Below are positions 34,945-44,450 of a DNA stretch of 64,000 nucleotides, one piece after another (positions within the stretch are counted from its first letter, which is position 1; every line of letters begins with the position of its first letter). The position numbers and the translations under genes were made by a program. Source of the stretch: Bacillota bacterium (lineage in GTDB: Bacteria; Bacillota; Desulfotomaculia; Desulfotomaculales; Ammonificaceae); contig JBFMBK010000001.1 in NCBI GenBank assembly GCA_040755295.1, forward strand, positions 310,001 to 374,000, given 5' to 3'. The notes under the pieces were generated by a model. It worked only from the letters and a program-made list of their open reading frames with translations. It was not told the origin of the DNA and did no database searches.

Positions 34945-35097
34945 TTCTCAGAAAACAGTACTTCTTTCGCTGAGCGCGGCGATGAGCTTCATCCTGCTTC
35001 GTCAGGCTCGCCATTCGAATCCTCACGTACGTCTATGTACACTCCGGTCAATATTTTCATCCTTCGCAGGCGTCTCCGGCCGCGTGGCCGACTCCTT
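34945..35097 (-). repeat. Leader repeat A, copy A8 (minus strand), before the kinase-like gene
   Basis: Read on the minus strand: CACGCGGCCGGAGACGCC, ACCGGAGTGTACATAG, ACGTACGTGAGGATTCG, GAAGCTCATCGCCGCGC, CGAAAGAAGTACTGTTTTC and AGAAGGGGGG, which forms the ribosome site of ATG 34931. It is oriented with the gene, like the plus-strand copies. Confidence 0.65.
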
Positions 35098-35132
35098 GAA
35101 ATCTCCCCAAAACCTGCCCATTCTGTAAATGT

Positions 35133-38100
35133 TCAGTGAATACTTACCTCATTCTCTTCATTGATGACAAACGTAAATTCGCTGCCCTTGCCGAATTGGC
35201 TCTGGAAGGTGATGCGGCCGCCGAGCAGTTCGGCCAGTTTTTGGCTGAGATGCAGGCCCAATCCGGTGCCTTCATGACCCCCGAAACCGGACCTGTTCAC
35301 TTGCGAGAAAGCATGGAAAAGCTTCTCCTGGTCCTCGCGTTCTATCCCGATCCCGGTATCGATTACGCTGAATTCGATCCGCTGGAGGCCGTTGTTACAG
35401 TTACAGCGCAGATCAACCCTGACCTCACCCTTTTCGGTGAACTTGATTGCGTTATAGGTCAGGTTAAGGAGTATCTGGCTTAAGCAGCGATGATCCGTAT
35501 TAATGATAATGTCTTTACACGGCACCATAGCCGTGAATAAGAGGCCCTTGTTTTCGGCCATGGGCCGCAGCGCGGCGGTGACTTCCTGTACGACGCTTCG
35601 ACAGGAGACCGGCTCCATATGGAGTTCGATCTTACCGGACTCGACCTTTGCGAGATCGAGCAGGTCGTTGATAAGCAGGAGCAGGTGTTTGGCGCTGGTC
35701 TGGATATTCCGGAGCTGATTCTCCTGGTCGGTTGTCAGCGGGCCGGGCAGTTTCATCAGGAGCGTACCGGTGAAGCCGATGATGGCATTGAGCGGCGTGC
35801 GTAATTCATGGCTCATGCTGGCCAGAAACCGGTCTTTGGCCAGGTTGGCGTTATTCATCTCAAGGTTTTTCTCCCGCAGGGTCTCCTCAAATCGTTTGCG
35901 TTCAGTAACGTCGCGGGCCCCTGCGAATACGCCCTGCAGCTTTCCGTCGCGGTCTGCAAATGTGGTCGCGTTATAGCTGACCACCGTCTCACGGCCCTCT
36001 TTGCTGCATACCGTGAGTTCATAGTTCGTGACGTTGCCTTTGCTGAGCACCAGTTTGATGCCCTCCTCGGCACGCTGCGGATCAGTAAAGTAATTCTTGA
36101 AAGGCGAGCCGATCAGCTCCTCGCGTGTGAAGCCCGTCAGCAGTTCCATCTGCCGGTTGACATCCGTGATGATGCCCACGAGGTCGGTGGTCATCAGGGC
36201 GTCGATATTGGATTCGATCAGGGAGCGGGAATAGAACTGCTGATCACGGAGCTGCTGTTCCAGTTTTTTCTGTTCGGTGATGTCGCGGGCCGCGGCAAGG
36301 ATGCCTACCAGTTTGCCCGCGGCATCCGAAAAAACGCCCGCGTTGAATGACACGCTGATGCGGCGGCCGTGGCGGGTAATTAGGATCAACTCGTAGGCAA
36401 GCACCCGGCCCTGTGCGAGCGTTTGCTGCACGCCGGCACGGGCGCGCTCCGGTTCGGTAAAATAGCCGTAGAAACTCGAGTTGATGAGGTGTTTGCGGGA
36501 ATAACCCGTCAAACGTGTCGACTCTTCGTTAACGTCCGTGATGACGCCGTCGGGGGCGATAGCGAATAATGCGTCGGCACTGGCTTCAATCAGGGAGCGG
36601 TTATACGCCTGCTGGTCGACGAGCTGAGTCTGCAGGCGCGCCTGCTGGCTGATGTCGCGGGCGCTGGCGAATATGCCCTGCACCCGCCCGTCGGCGGCGC
36701 GGAATATCGAGGCGTTGAAGGAGACCGTGGCCTTTCGGCCGGTTTTCGTCTTGAGGACCAGTTCGTAGTTTGTGACCACGCCTTCGGCTAGAGTGCGTTT
36801 GACGCCGGTGCCGGCGCGCACGGGATCGGTGAAGTACTGCCTGAATTGCGAGCCGATCAACTCGTCACGATGATAGCCCGTCATCCGGCACATCTGCTCG
36901 TTGACATCGGTGATGAAACCTTCGGGATCAACCGTAATCAGGCCGTCAACCGAGGACTCGATCAGACCGCGCAGATAGGTCTGCTGCTCACGGAGTTGCT
37001 CTTCGAGCCGCACGCGGTCGGTGATGTCGCGGGCACTGGCGAATATGCCCCGCACATTGCCCGAAGGGTCTTTAAAGACCGAGGCGTTAAACGAGACCTG
37101 CAGGAACCGCCGGGTCCGGCTGATCAGGGTGAGTGCATACTCGGTAACGACACCCTTGTCAAAGGTTTCATTAACGACAGCGACGGCGAGAGCGGGGTCC
37201 GTGAAGTAGTCCGAAAACGGCATGCCGATCAGTTCGGCGCGGGTGTACCCGCTCATCTGGCACAAGCGGTCGTTAACGTCGCTGATGGTGCCTTCGGGAT
37301 CCACCGTGACCAAACCGTCGATGGACGCCTCGATTAGGCCCCGGTTATATGCCTGAGAATCGCGAAGCCGCTGCTCGAGTTTCTTTTGTTCGGTGATGTC
37401 GCGGGCCGCCGTGAATACGCCCTGAAGCTTCCCTTCGGCATCCGCAAAGGTGGTGGCGTTATAGCTGACCACCGTCTCGCGGCCTTCTTTGCTGCGTACC
37501 GTGAGCTCGTAGTTGGTGACTTTACCTTCGCGCAGCACAAGCCTGATGCCTTCCTCAGCCCGCTCGGGGTCCGTAAAATAGTTCTTCAAAGGCTTTCCGA
37601 TCAGTTCCTCGCGCGCATGGCCGGTGAGAGCCTCCATTTGCTGATTGACGTCGGTGATAATGCCCAGCGGATCCGTGGTCATCAGCGCGTCGATATTCGA
37701 TTCAATCAGCGAGCGGGAATAAAACTGCTGATCACTGAGCTGCAGTTCCAATATTTTCTGCTCGGTTATGTCTCGGGCCGAGGCGAAAATGCCGCGTACC
37801 TTACCTGAGGCATCATTAAACACGGCGGCGTTGAACGAAACGGGTACCATCCGTCTGTCAGCCGCCTGCAGTGTCAGCACGTAGTTGGTGACCGACCCTT
37901 CTTTGAAGGTCAAACGCACGCCTTCCGCCGCGAGCTCGCGCTCCTTGAAGTAGGTCGGGAAGAAGGAGCCGATGAGCTGGTTGCGCGAGCGTCCGGCCAT
38001 GCTGCACATCGTATCATTCACGTCGGTGATCACCATCGCTTCGTCCACGGTGACCAGGCCGTCCACGCTGGCTTCGATAAGGCCGCGGTTGTATGCGCGC

Positions 38101-40082
38101 TCCTCGGCCAACTGCCCCTGGAGCCGGGACTGTTCGGTGATATCCCGGGCGCTCGCGAAAATCCCACGCACGGCGCCCGACTCGTCTTTGAAGATAGCCG
38201 CGTTAAGAGAGACCAGTTGCTCCCTGCCGTCCTTGCTGTGCAACATAAGTTCGTAGTTGGTGACCGCGCCTTTGTCCAGGGTCAGCCGGACGCCTTCGGC
38301 GGCGCGCTTGGGATCTGTAAAATAATCGGGGAAAGGAGTACCGACCAGTTCATGGCGGGAATACCCTGATATACGGCACATTGTCTCATTAACGTCAGTG
38401 ATGTTCAGCATCGGATCGACCGTAATGAGACCGTCCAACGACGCCTCGATAAGACCGCGGTTATACGTACGTTCTTCAGAAAGCTGTTTCTGAAGACGGG
38501 CCTGCTCGGTGATATCCCGGGCGCTCGCGAAAATCCCGCGCACATCGCCCGCCGGATCTTTGAACACAGAGGCATTCAAGGACACGACCAACTGCCGTCC
38601 GTCGCGGGTGGCCATGGTGAGCGTATAATCCGTAATCATGCCTTCATCGAAAGTTTGGCCCACACCGAGATTTGCGCTTTCACTATCCACAAAGTAATCC
38701 ATAAACGGGGTACCGATCAGTTCCTCACGAGAATAACCCGTCATCTGGCACATGCGTGCGTTAACGTCGCTGATCATGCCCGCCGGGTCGACGGTGACCA
38801 GGCCGTCGACCGAGGCTTCGATCAGGCCGCGGTTGTAAGCCTCGGAATCACGGAGCCTTTGCTCAAGCTCTTTCTGCTCGGTGATATCGCGGGCGGCGGC
38901 AAACACGCCCTGCAGCCGGCCCTCGGCATCGCGAAAGGTGGAGGCGTTGTAGGAGACCACCGTCATACGGCCGGTCCGGGAAAGGGCGGTCAGCTCATAG
39001 TTGGTGACCTTGCCCTCGCGCAACACCAGTTTGATGCCCTCCTCGGCGCGCTGAGGGTCGGTAAAGTAATTCTTGAAAGGAGAGCCGATCAGCTCGTCAC
39101 GGGTATAGCCGGTAAGGGTCACCATCTGCTTATTGACGTCGCTGATGATGCCCACAGGGTCGGTGGCCATCAGCGCATCGATATTCGATTCGATCAGCGA
39201 ACGCGTATAGAACTGTGTTGCTTTGAGCTGCTCGGTCAGGCGGATTTCGTCGGAGATATCCTTCGAAATGAGCAGGAAACCGATCGCCCGGCCCAGCGAA
39301 TCGCGCCGCGGCGTGATAACAACCCGCGCCTTGAAAAGCTCGCCGTTTTTGCGACGCCGATCAATGGTGCCTTCCCACTTGCCGTTGTGCAGGGCTGCAT
39401 CAAGGATTTCCGGCGGCTTGCCGTCATTCACATCTTCTTCGGTGTGGAGGATCGAGGAGTTGGCCTTGCCGACCACCTCTTCAGGCTCATAGCCGTAAAG
39501 GCGGCGGGCGCCTTCGTTCCACAGCAGGATTTTGCCGTCGAGGTCTTTGCCGATGACCGAATACTCGGTGGACGACTCGAGGATGTTCGTGATGAAGTCC
39601 ACCGCCTCCTGGGCGTTGCTGACAATGGCGCTGTCGAAGAGCTTCGCCTTCCGAAGCTGCTCGGTGAAGTGCATCTCGTGAGATATGTCCTTGGAGATCA
39701 AGAGGAAACCTATCGGCTGGCCCGAATCGTCGCGCCGCGGCGTGATGACCACCCGGGCCGCAAATATCTCACCGCTTTTGCGGCGTCGATCGATGGTGCC
39801 TTCCCATTTGCCGTTGTGCAGGGCTGCATCAAGGATCTCCTGCGGTTTGCCGGCCATCACGTCCTCTTCGGTGTGGAGGATGGAAGAGTTGGCCTTGCCG
39901 ACCACCTCTTCGGACTCGTACCCGTAGATGCGGCGGGCGCCTTCGTTCCACAGCAGGATTTTCCCTTCGAGGTCTTTACCTATGATCGAATACTCCGTCG
40001 AGGATTCAAGCACGTTGGACGTGAATTCTACCGCGTCACGAATGCGTTTAATCTCGTCTTCGCTGAAGAGCTTGTCCTTCAT
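35133..40082 (-). CDS. Soluble histidine kinase with eleven PAS domains
   Basis: About 1649 residues with no membrane helix. Two PAS domains of one kind (ESSTEYSIIGKDLEGKILLW and its near copy) are followed by nine of another kind (LIExxxDxLxTxDP-x2-xITDVN), each about 124 residues and closed by ARDITEQ. Then come HisKA (MSHELRTPLNAIIGF, phosphoacceptor His) and an ATPase (LTYNAIKFTEKG, DTGIGI, GTGLGLHLS). PAS domains 3-6 and 7-10 correspond one to one, and 11 resembles 3 and 7, so blocks of four were duplicated. ATG 40082 follows AAAGGGAG; the TTG six codons upstream overlaps that site. It may sense redox or a small ligand; the signal is unknown. No cognate regulator with a DNA-binding domain is adjacent. 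Confidence 0.93.
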   Translation of the reverse strand: MKDKLFSEDEIKRIRDAVEFTSNVLESSTEYSIIGKDLEGKILLWNEGARRIYGYESEEVVGKANSSILHTEEDVMAGKPQEILDAALHNGKWEGTIDRRRKSGEIFAARVVITPRRDDSGQPIGFLLISKDISHEMHFTEQLRKAKLFDSAIVSNAQEAVDFITNILESSTEYSVIGKDLDGKILLWNEGARRLYGYEPEEVVGKANSSILHTEEDVNDGKPPEILDAALHNGKWEGTIDRRRKNGELFKARVVITPRRDSLGRAIGFLLISKDISDEIRLTEQLKATQFYTRSLIESNIDALMATDPVGIISDVNKQMVTLTGYTRDELIGSPFKNYFTDPQRAEEGIKLVLREGKVTNYELTALSRTGRMTVVSYNASTFRDAEGRLQGVFAAARDITEQKELEQRLRDSEAYNRGLIEASVDGLVTVDPAGMISDVNARMCQMTGYSREELIGTPFMDYFVDSESANLGVGQTFDEGMITDYTLTMATRDGRQLVVSLNASVFKDPAGDVRGIFASARDITEQARLQKQLSEERTYNRGLIEASLDGLITVDPMLNITDVNETMCRISGYSRHELVGTPFPDYFTDPKRAAEGVRLTLDKGAVTNYELMLHSKDGREQLVSLNAAIFKDESGAVRGIFASARDITEQSRLQGQLAEERAYNRGLIEASVDGLVTVDEAMVITDVNDTMCSMAGRSRNQLIGSFFPTYFKERELAAEGVRLTFKEGSVTNYVLTLQAADRRMVPVSFNAAVFNDASGKVRGIFASARDITEQKILELQLSDQQFYSRSLIESNIDALMTTDPLGIITDVNQQMEALTGHAREELIGKPLKNYFTDPERAEEGIRLVLREGKVTNYELTVRSKEGRETVVSYNATTFADAEGKLQGVFTAARDITEQKKLEQRLRDSQAYNRGLIEASIDGLVTVDPEGTISDVNDRLCQMSGYTRAELIGMPFSDYFTDPALAVAVVNETFDKGVVTEYALTLISRTRRFLQVSFNASVFKDPSGNVRGIFASARDITDRVRLEEQLREQQTYLRGLIESSVDGLITVDPEGFITDVNEQMCRMTGYHRDELIGSQFRQYFTDPVRAGTGVKRTLAEGVVTNYELVLKTKTGRKATVSFNASIFRAADGRVQGIFASARDISQQARLQTQLVDQQAYNRSLIEASADALFAIAPDGVITDVNEESTRLTGYSRKHLINSSFYGYFTEPERARAGVQQTLAQGRVLAYELILITRHGRRISVSFNAGVFSDAAGKLVGILAAARDITEQKKLEQQLRDQQFYSRSLIESNIDALMTTDLVGIITDVNRQMELLTGFTREELIGSPFKNYFTDPQRAEEGIKLVLSKGNVTNYELTVCSKEGRETVVSYNATTFADRDGKLQGVFAGARDVTERKRFEETLREKNLEMNNANLAKDRFLASMSHELRTPLNAIIGFTGTLLMKLPGPLTTDQENQLRNIQTSAKHLLLLINDLLDLAKVESGKIELHMEPVSCRSVVQEVTAALRPMAENKGLLFTAMVPCKDIIINTDHRCLSQILLNLTYNAIKFTEKGEVRVDLRCNCNNGLQRIEFSVIDTGIGIEREDQEKLFHAFSQVNRSGFGGHEGTGLGLHLSQKLAELLGGRITFQSQFGKGSEFTFVINEENEVSIH

Positions 40083-40100
40083 AAACTTGCTCCCTTTCAA

Positions 40101-41098
40101 GACGGTGAGTACAGGGAAAAAAGAGTTATTTGCCCAAGACAGAAATTATTCTAAACGTCTAGATTCTTCCTGTCAAGATAAAATATGGCTTATTTTCTGT
40201 TATTTAGTCGTTTAAAATCAGGAGTTTCTACCACTCACAGTGACTTCCTTTTACCGCTTTGGCTTGTATCAGGTTGTTCCGGCCACATAAACAGCCAGGT
40301 CAATGCCATAAATTGTCGGCATGATGCCGTTTCTTTTTCTATGTGTGGTGTCTTGCATAAGATTGAGGACAAGTTTAAGAGGCTGCAGAGCGGATGCGCC
40401 GCCGGAACGATTACCCTTCCCGACGGAACGGTAATCCCGCCCGGCGACCGGACGCCGCAGACGCCTCCCGCGCCGGTAGTCCCGCCGGATATAACGCAGC
40501 CCCCGGCCTGGCCCGTTCCCGGCCAGTCGACAGAGATGCGCCGCGGTCCTCCGCCGTGGAACAGGAACTACGTGAAATGTCACAGTCTGACGGTTCCGAT
40601 GACAACATGGATGACAACATGTGCGTCTGCGGAGGTTTCCACAAAACGAAACCGGCAGAAACCGGCATAATGATTCGGCGGGGGAAAAAGAGGACAGTCG
40701 TGGGCCGGCTGCAGTCTGGTCGACTCACTCTGACGGGGCGGCTTTTGCAGCCTGTATAACCTCTATGCGGATGGCACGATAAAAACCGTTAAACCATTGA
40801 TGTGGAAGACTTTGGAGGAACAGAAAAGAAGGCAAGGGAACTTTTTGAACAGAAAAGAACAGTCTGTACTTCCCGATTTATACAGGTTGTATAATCACTG
40901 TTAGCTGGGAGATTCAGGGGTATGTCAAAGTCGCGTTTTGTCCCAATATATAGGATAGCACGTTCCACGGCCATACTGTAGATCCTGTCAGAGAAGGACT
41001 TTGACGGGGTCCTGCTGGGAGATTACTCGGTACTTGCTTCATGTCCAAAAGTGTAATAAAGTTGGAACAAGAAAGAAATGTCACAGGAGCGTGAACAC
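40101..41098. other. Gene-poor decayed region
   Basis: About 1 kb between the PAS kinase and the antitoxin. It contains the copied penicillin-binding protein tail at 40402-40574. The frame 40185-40670 runs through that copy but has no credible start or family match, and the rest shows no gene, hairpin or repeat that I can defend. The phrase CTGGGAGATT occurs twice (about 40905 and 41012), maybe a trace of a duplication. Confidence 0.5.
40402..40574 (+). pseudogene. Detached copy of the penicillin-binding protein C-terminal tail
   Basis: Nearly identical in DNA to 28966-29096 of the class A penicillin-binding protein gene: both encode GTITLPDGTVIPPG, TPQTPPAPVVPP and RRGPPPWNRNYV. The copy has 42 extra bases encoding a 14-residue longer linker (ITQPPAWPVPGQST), so it did not arise by a simple copy of the present gene. 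No upstream domains of the protein are present and the similarity ends abruptly on both sides. Confidence 0.8.
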
Positions 41099-41326
41099 AT
41101 GGAAACGGAACAAATCACCATTCAGGTCGATGCGGAGGCCGCTCGGGTTTTTAAGTCTGCCTCAGCGGAAGATCGACGGAAATTGGAGGCTCTGCTCAGC
41201 ATCCGACTCAGTGAAGTCACTCGGACACGTGAATCACTTAAAGCTATTATGAATGAGATCAGCCAGAAAGCGCAAGAACGGGGGCTGACGCCAGAGATTC
41301 TGAAGGCAATACTCGATGAAGACTAA
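41099..41326 (+). CDS. Antitoxin-like protein paired with a PIN-family toxin
   Basis: A 75-residue, highly charged helical protein (METEQITIQVDAEAARVF, then SAEDRRKLEALLSIRLSEV) of the kind that precedes PIN-family toxins. ATG 41099 has ACAGGAG ten bases upstream. Its stop overlaps the ATG of the toxin frame (41316), the normal arrangement in such pairs. The toxin frame is broken, so this gene may be a leftover that is no longer needed. The assignment is from context and composition rather than a strong motif. Confidence 0.65.
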   Translation: METEQITIQVDAEAARVFKSASAEDRRKLEALLSIRLSEVTRTRESLKAIMNEISQKAQERGLTPEILKAILDED

Positions 41327-41712
41327 AGGGCGGTACGTCTTCGACACAAGTGTCGTCGTCAGCGCGCTCCTCTTCAAAGAATCGAAACCCGGGCGGGCAT
41401 TCCAGCCCTTGATCGCGGCGTGATCTTGTTCTCTCTTTGCCAGTTGTGAAGGAATTGGATGCGGTGTTGAGCCGACCGAAGTTTGCTTCTGGAAGAGCGG
41501 GAGCGTTTCTTGGCTGCATTGTTTTGGAAGCGACTTTTATTGAGATTAACGAGCGCATCCGTGCCTGTCGCGATCCGAAGGATGACATGTTTTTGGAACT
41601 GGCGGTCAGTGGAGCAGCCACCTGCATAATCAGCGGTGATGAGGACCTACTACAGCTCAATCCTTTCAGGGGAATACCTATCGTAAAGCCAGACGAATTC
41701 CTTATTATCTAG
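41316..41712 (+). pseudogene. PIN-domain toxin, frameshifted
   Basis: ATG 41316 begins YVFDTSVVVSALLF with the first PIN aspartate, but the frame stops at 41421. The same protein continues in a second frame (ALDRGVILFS) and a third (PVVKELDAVLSRPKF, then CRDPKDDMFLELAVSGAATC, IISGDEDLL and PIVKPDEFL), which ends at 41712. Two single-base losses near 41405 and 41436 explain this. Intact, it would be about 130 residues of the PIN family of toxin components, Mg-dependent RNases. The broken state could also be a sequencing error, though two errors so close are less likely. Confidence 0.8.
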
Positions 41713-41783
41713 CGTCTACTCTTAGACCAAGGGTAGGCCGAGGAAGGTCTGATGGGCAATAAAAGTAGCCTGTCTCCTTATTT

Positions 41784-42501
41784 AATTTTCTGCTTGACGA
41801 CTGGCTGCCTGACGGCGTGCTTCAGGGAATCGCCGCGGAAAACAATCTCTCCGAGACAGCGTTTGTTATAGCAAAGGGCGGCCATTTCGCATTGAGGTGG
41901 TTCACTCCGAAGGTCGAAGTGGACTTGTGCGGGCGTGCCACATTGGCTGCTGCTTTCGTAATATTCAAGTATCTTGGATATACCGGGTCATCAATTCGCT
42001 TTCAGTCTAAAAGCGGCTTGTTTACAGTAGAACGTGATAAGGAGCTGAATTCTGGATTTTCCGGCCCGACCGCCGGTACCCTGTCCGACACCTCAACTAC
42101 TGGTCCAAGGATTAAGTCGCCGGCCTATCGAAGTAAGACGTTCGAGAGACTATTTTGCCGTCTTTAGCACTCAGGAAGACATTCCGGAAATTAAGCCGGA
42201 CATGCTGATACTGAGTCAATTGGATTGTCTGGGCATTATAGCGACGGCGCCCGGTAACGCAGTGGATTTTGTCTCGCGCTTTTTTGCACCGGGGGCCGGC
42301 ATCCCCGAAGACCCGGTAACCGGTTCCGCTCATTGTTCGCTGATCCCGTATTGGTCGGAAAGGCTTAGAAAGAAGAAAATGACAGCGTTGCAGCTTTCAG
42401 CCCGCGGCGGTGAGCTGTTCTGCGAAAACCTGGGCGACCGTGTCAAGATAGGCGGTAAGGCTGCGGTCTACCTTAAAGGCGAAATTGAGATTCAGGAGTG
42501 A
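41784..42501 (+). pseudogene. PhzF-family isomerase-like gene, truncated and frameshifted
   Basis: The first frame gives LDDWLPDGVLQGIAAENNLS, then ETAFVI and VDLCGRATLAAAFVIFKYLG. Near 42050 the reading shifts by one base and continues as LDFPARPPVPC, RRPIEVRRSRDYFAVFSTQE and CLGIIATAPGNAVDFVSRFF, then IPEDPVTGSAHC and LSARGGELFC, to the stop at 42501. The usual N-terminal 25 residues (with the GNPAAV motif) are missing. PhzF-like proteins are isomerases of poorly known substrate. Without the N-terminus and with a broken frame it is very likely inactive. Confidence 0.8.
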
Positions 42502-43321
42502 TCCGACAATAGAAACGCAAAAGATCCGGCTGACTCGGGAGAAAGAGACCCTGCTGGTCCCTCTGTACAGCAAGGCCGTCGAAAGCCGGCGGGCGCGTCC
42601 GATTATTGTTGACCGCAAGGCGGAAGAGATTCTGCGGCACATCGACTACGATTTCCGCGAGCTACGGATTCCGATCCAGTCGCTGGTCACGCTGGCGATG
42701 CGGGCGAAGAAGCTCGACTCCTGTGTGAGGGATTATCTGAACAGAACCGCTGACCCGCTCGTGCTGCACCTGGGCTGCGGGCTGGACAGCCGCGTGCTCA
42801 GGGTCGGTCAGGCGCGGGGCGAATGGTACGATCTCGACTACCCTGAGGTCATCGACCTGCGGCGGAAGTTCTACGAGGAGACGGAGCACTACCATATGAT
42901 TCCGTCGTCGGTAACCAACCTCGCCTGGCTGGACCGGGTAAAGGAAAACGGTGCAGCCTGCATCATCGCGGAGGGACTGCTGATGTATCTGCGCGAAGAG
43001 GATATCAAGGAACTCTTTACTGCTCTACAAAGGTGCCTGCCCGGGAGTGAAATCGCCTTCGACGCATACAGCCGTCTGACGGCAAGAAGCGCCGGGAGGC
43101 ACCCATCGATCAAGAAGACCGGCGCGCAGATCCATTGGGGAATAGACGATGCGGAACGGATTGAAACCTGGGGCACGGGAATGCGCCTGCTGGAAGAATG
43201 GTATTTCACCGACTCGGAGGATACAGCCGCCCTGGGATTTTGGTTCCGGCTGTTGTTCCGTGCCGCGGGGGCATTTCCGGCGGCGAGGAAAACCCACCGG
43301 ATACTCCGCTTTCAACTGTAG
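42485..43321 (+). CDS. Class I SAM-dependent methyltransferase, leucine carboxyl methyltransferase-like (LCM/PPM family)
   Basis: Up to 278 residues. Motifs of the LCM/TcmP-like family are clear: ETLLVPLYSKAVESRRA at the N-terminus, VLHLGCGLDSRV for SAM binding, YDLDYPEVIDLR, and IIAEGLLMYL. In bacteria these are O-methyltransferases of varied small molecules. The start is unclear: the frame opens with TTG 42485 inside the phzF remnant, while CAGGAG at 42492-42497 points to a start near 42508, where only ATA is found in frame. It may therefore be weakly expressed or use the TTG. The frame is intact to 43321. Confidence 0.82.
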   Translation: MRFRSDPTIETQKIRLTREKETLLVPLYSKAVESRRARPIIVDRKAEEILRHIDYDFRELRIPIQSLVTLAMRAKKLDSCVRDYLNRTADPLVLHLGCGLDSRVLRVGQARGEWYDLDYPEVIDLRRKFYEETEHYHMIPSSVTNLAWLDRVKENGAACIIAEGLLMYLREEDIKELFTALQRCLPGSEIAFDAYSRLTARSAGRHPSIKKTGAQIHWGIDDAERIETWGTGMRLLEEWYFTDSEDTAALGFWFRLLFRAAGAFPAARKTHRILRFQL

Positions 43322-43444
43322 TAAAGGCATTATATCAAGGCCGGTTCAAAAGTACAGCCGGTTGCTGGGTTTGCAGCATCGGGGAAAACCAGTGGGAAGA
43401 ACAGGTTTCCCCCGACCCGGTCCAAGGGTGGATACGCAGTCTTT

Positions 43445-44305
43445 TCAGTCCTGTCTCGGCTTCACCGCCGCCACCTTTATGCTGACAACCCCGTCGATTA
43501 TGTCTTTAAGCTGGTCGCCGGCGATGTTCAGGTTATCGGCGACCGCTTGCGCGGTCGGGTCGTTGGCAATGCAATCGATCGGGAAAGAGGTCTCGTCAAG
43601 GATTTTCACGTCACTGAACCCGGCGGACTCCATGGCGGCAAGGTACTGATCCCTCATTATCGCTCCCGAAAGGCAGCCGACATACGCGGCAGCCGAGTTT
43701 TTAATAAAGTCCGGGAGTTCCTTCAATAAGGTTATGTCGGAAACCATAACCCGCCCGCCCGGCTTCAGCACGCGGAACGCTTCTTCGAAAACCCGCTTCT
43801 TGTCGGGTGAAAGGTTTATCACACAGTTCGAAATTATAACATCCACCGAATTATCGGCGACGGGGAGGTTCTCTATTTCACCGAGCCTGAACTCCACGTG
43901 GTTGTACGTGCCCTGCCGCGCGTTAGCCCTTGCCTTCTCAACCATCTCCGGCGTCATGTCCACGCCGATGACCTTGCCTCCGGGACCGACCTTGGCCGCG
44001 GCAAGGAAGCAGTCCAACCCCGGACCGGAACCGAGGTCAAGCACGGTTTCCCCCTCTTTCAAGGAAGCAAGGGCGATGGGGTTCCCGCAGCCGAGGCCCA
44101 GGTTCGCCCCTTCGGGAATCACTTCAAGTTCGCCCGCGGTGTACCCGACCTTGAGGCTGATATCCTGAACCCGGGCGGGACCGCAGCAGCACGAACCGCT
44201 ACCTGCGGCGATTCTGGCGTACCCCTCCCGCACCGCTTTTCTCAGCTTCTCTTCATTTTTTAAATCGTTGGAATCCGGTTTTTCGCCGTCTACAGTTCTT
44301 TCCAT
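43445..44305 (-). CDS. arsM: Arsenite methyltransferase
   Basis: A 286-residue SAM enzyme that methylates As(III). It shows the arsenite-binding cysteines: the C-rich SGSCCCGPA near the N-terminus, NCVINLSPDKK in the middle and YVGCLSGA further on, with SAM motifs VLDLGSGPGLD and VIGVDM. ATG 44305 is chosen because GGAGGG lies seven bases before it; the ATG two codons upstream lies directly against that site. It is followed upstream, on the same strand, by a small AbrB-type gene (44711), probably a regulator of the unit. Confidence 0.92.
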   Translation of the reverse strand: MERTVDGEKPDSNDLKNEEKLRKAVREGYARIAAGSGSCCCGPARVQDISLKVGYTAGELEVIPEGANLGLGCGNPIALASLKEGETVLDLGSGPGLDCFLAAAKVGPGGKVIGVDMTPEMVEKARANARQGTYNHVEFRLGEIENLPVADNSVDVIISNCVINLSPDKKRVFEEAFRVLKPGGRVMVSDITLLKELPDFIKNSAAAYVGCLSGAIMRDQYLAAMESAGFSDVKILDETSFPIDCIANDPTAQAVADNLNIAGDQLKDIIDGVVSIKVAAVKPRQD

Positions 44306-44332
44306 TGTCATCCCTCCTACAAGTATATTTCA

Positions 44333-44348
44333 CCGCCAAGACGCCAAG
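44333..44348. repeat. Dispersed 16-mer CCGCCAAGACGCCAAG
   Basis: Third exact copy of the 16-mer also found at 10993 (inverted) and 15993, here between arsM and the AbrB-like gene. Confidence 0.6.
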
Positions 44349-44450
44349 GACGCTATAAAGTAAATGAAAACAGGTAAATCACTATTGTAATCGCCGATTT
44401 TCATTATCCGTTCTGCGGCTTGCTGCATGGGTACTCCCTCCAACCATGCG

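Noticed and set aside
38655-40154. Long plus-strand frame of 499 codons opposite the PAS kinase
   Set aside because: It is the antisense of repeated GC-rich PAS coding sequence, has no motif and mirrors the repeat pattern of the real gene.
40185-40670. Frame of 161 codons containing the PBP-tail copy
   Set aside because: No credible start region; only the copied tail resembles protein, so it is treated as a fragment in non-coding DNA.
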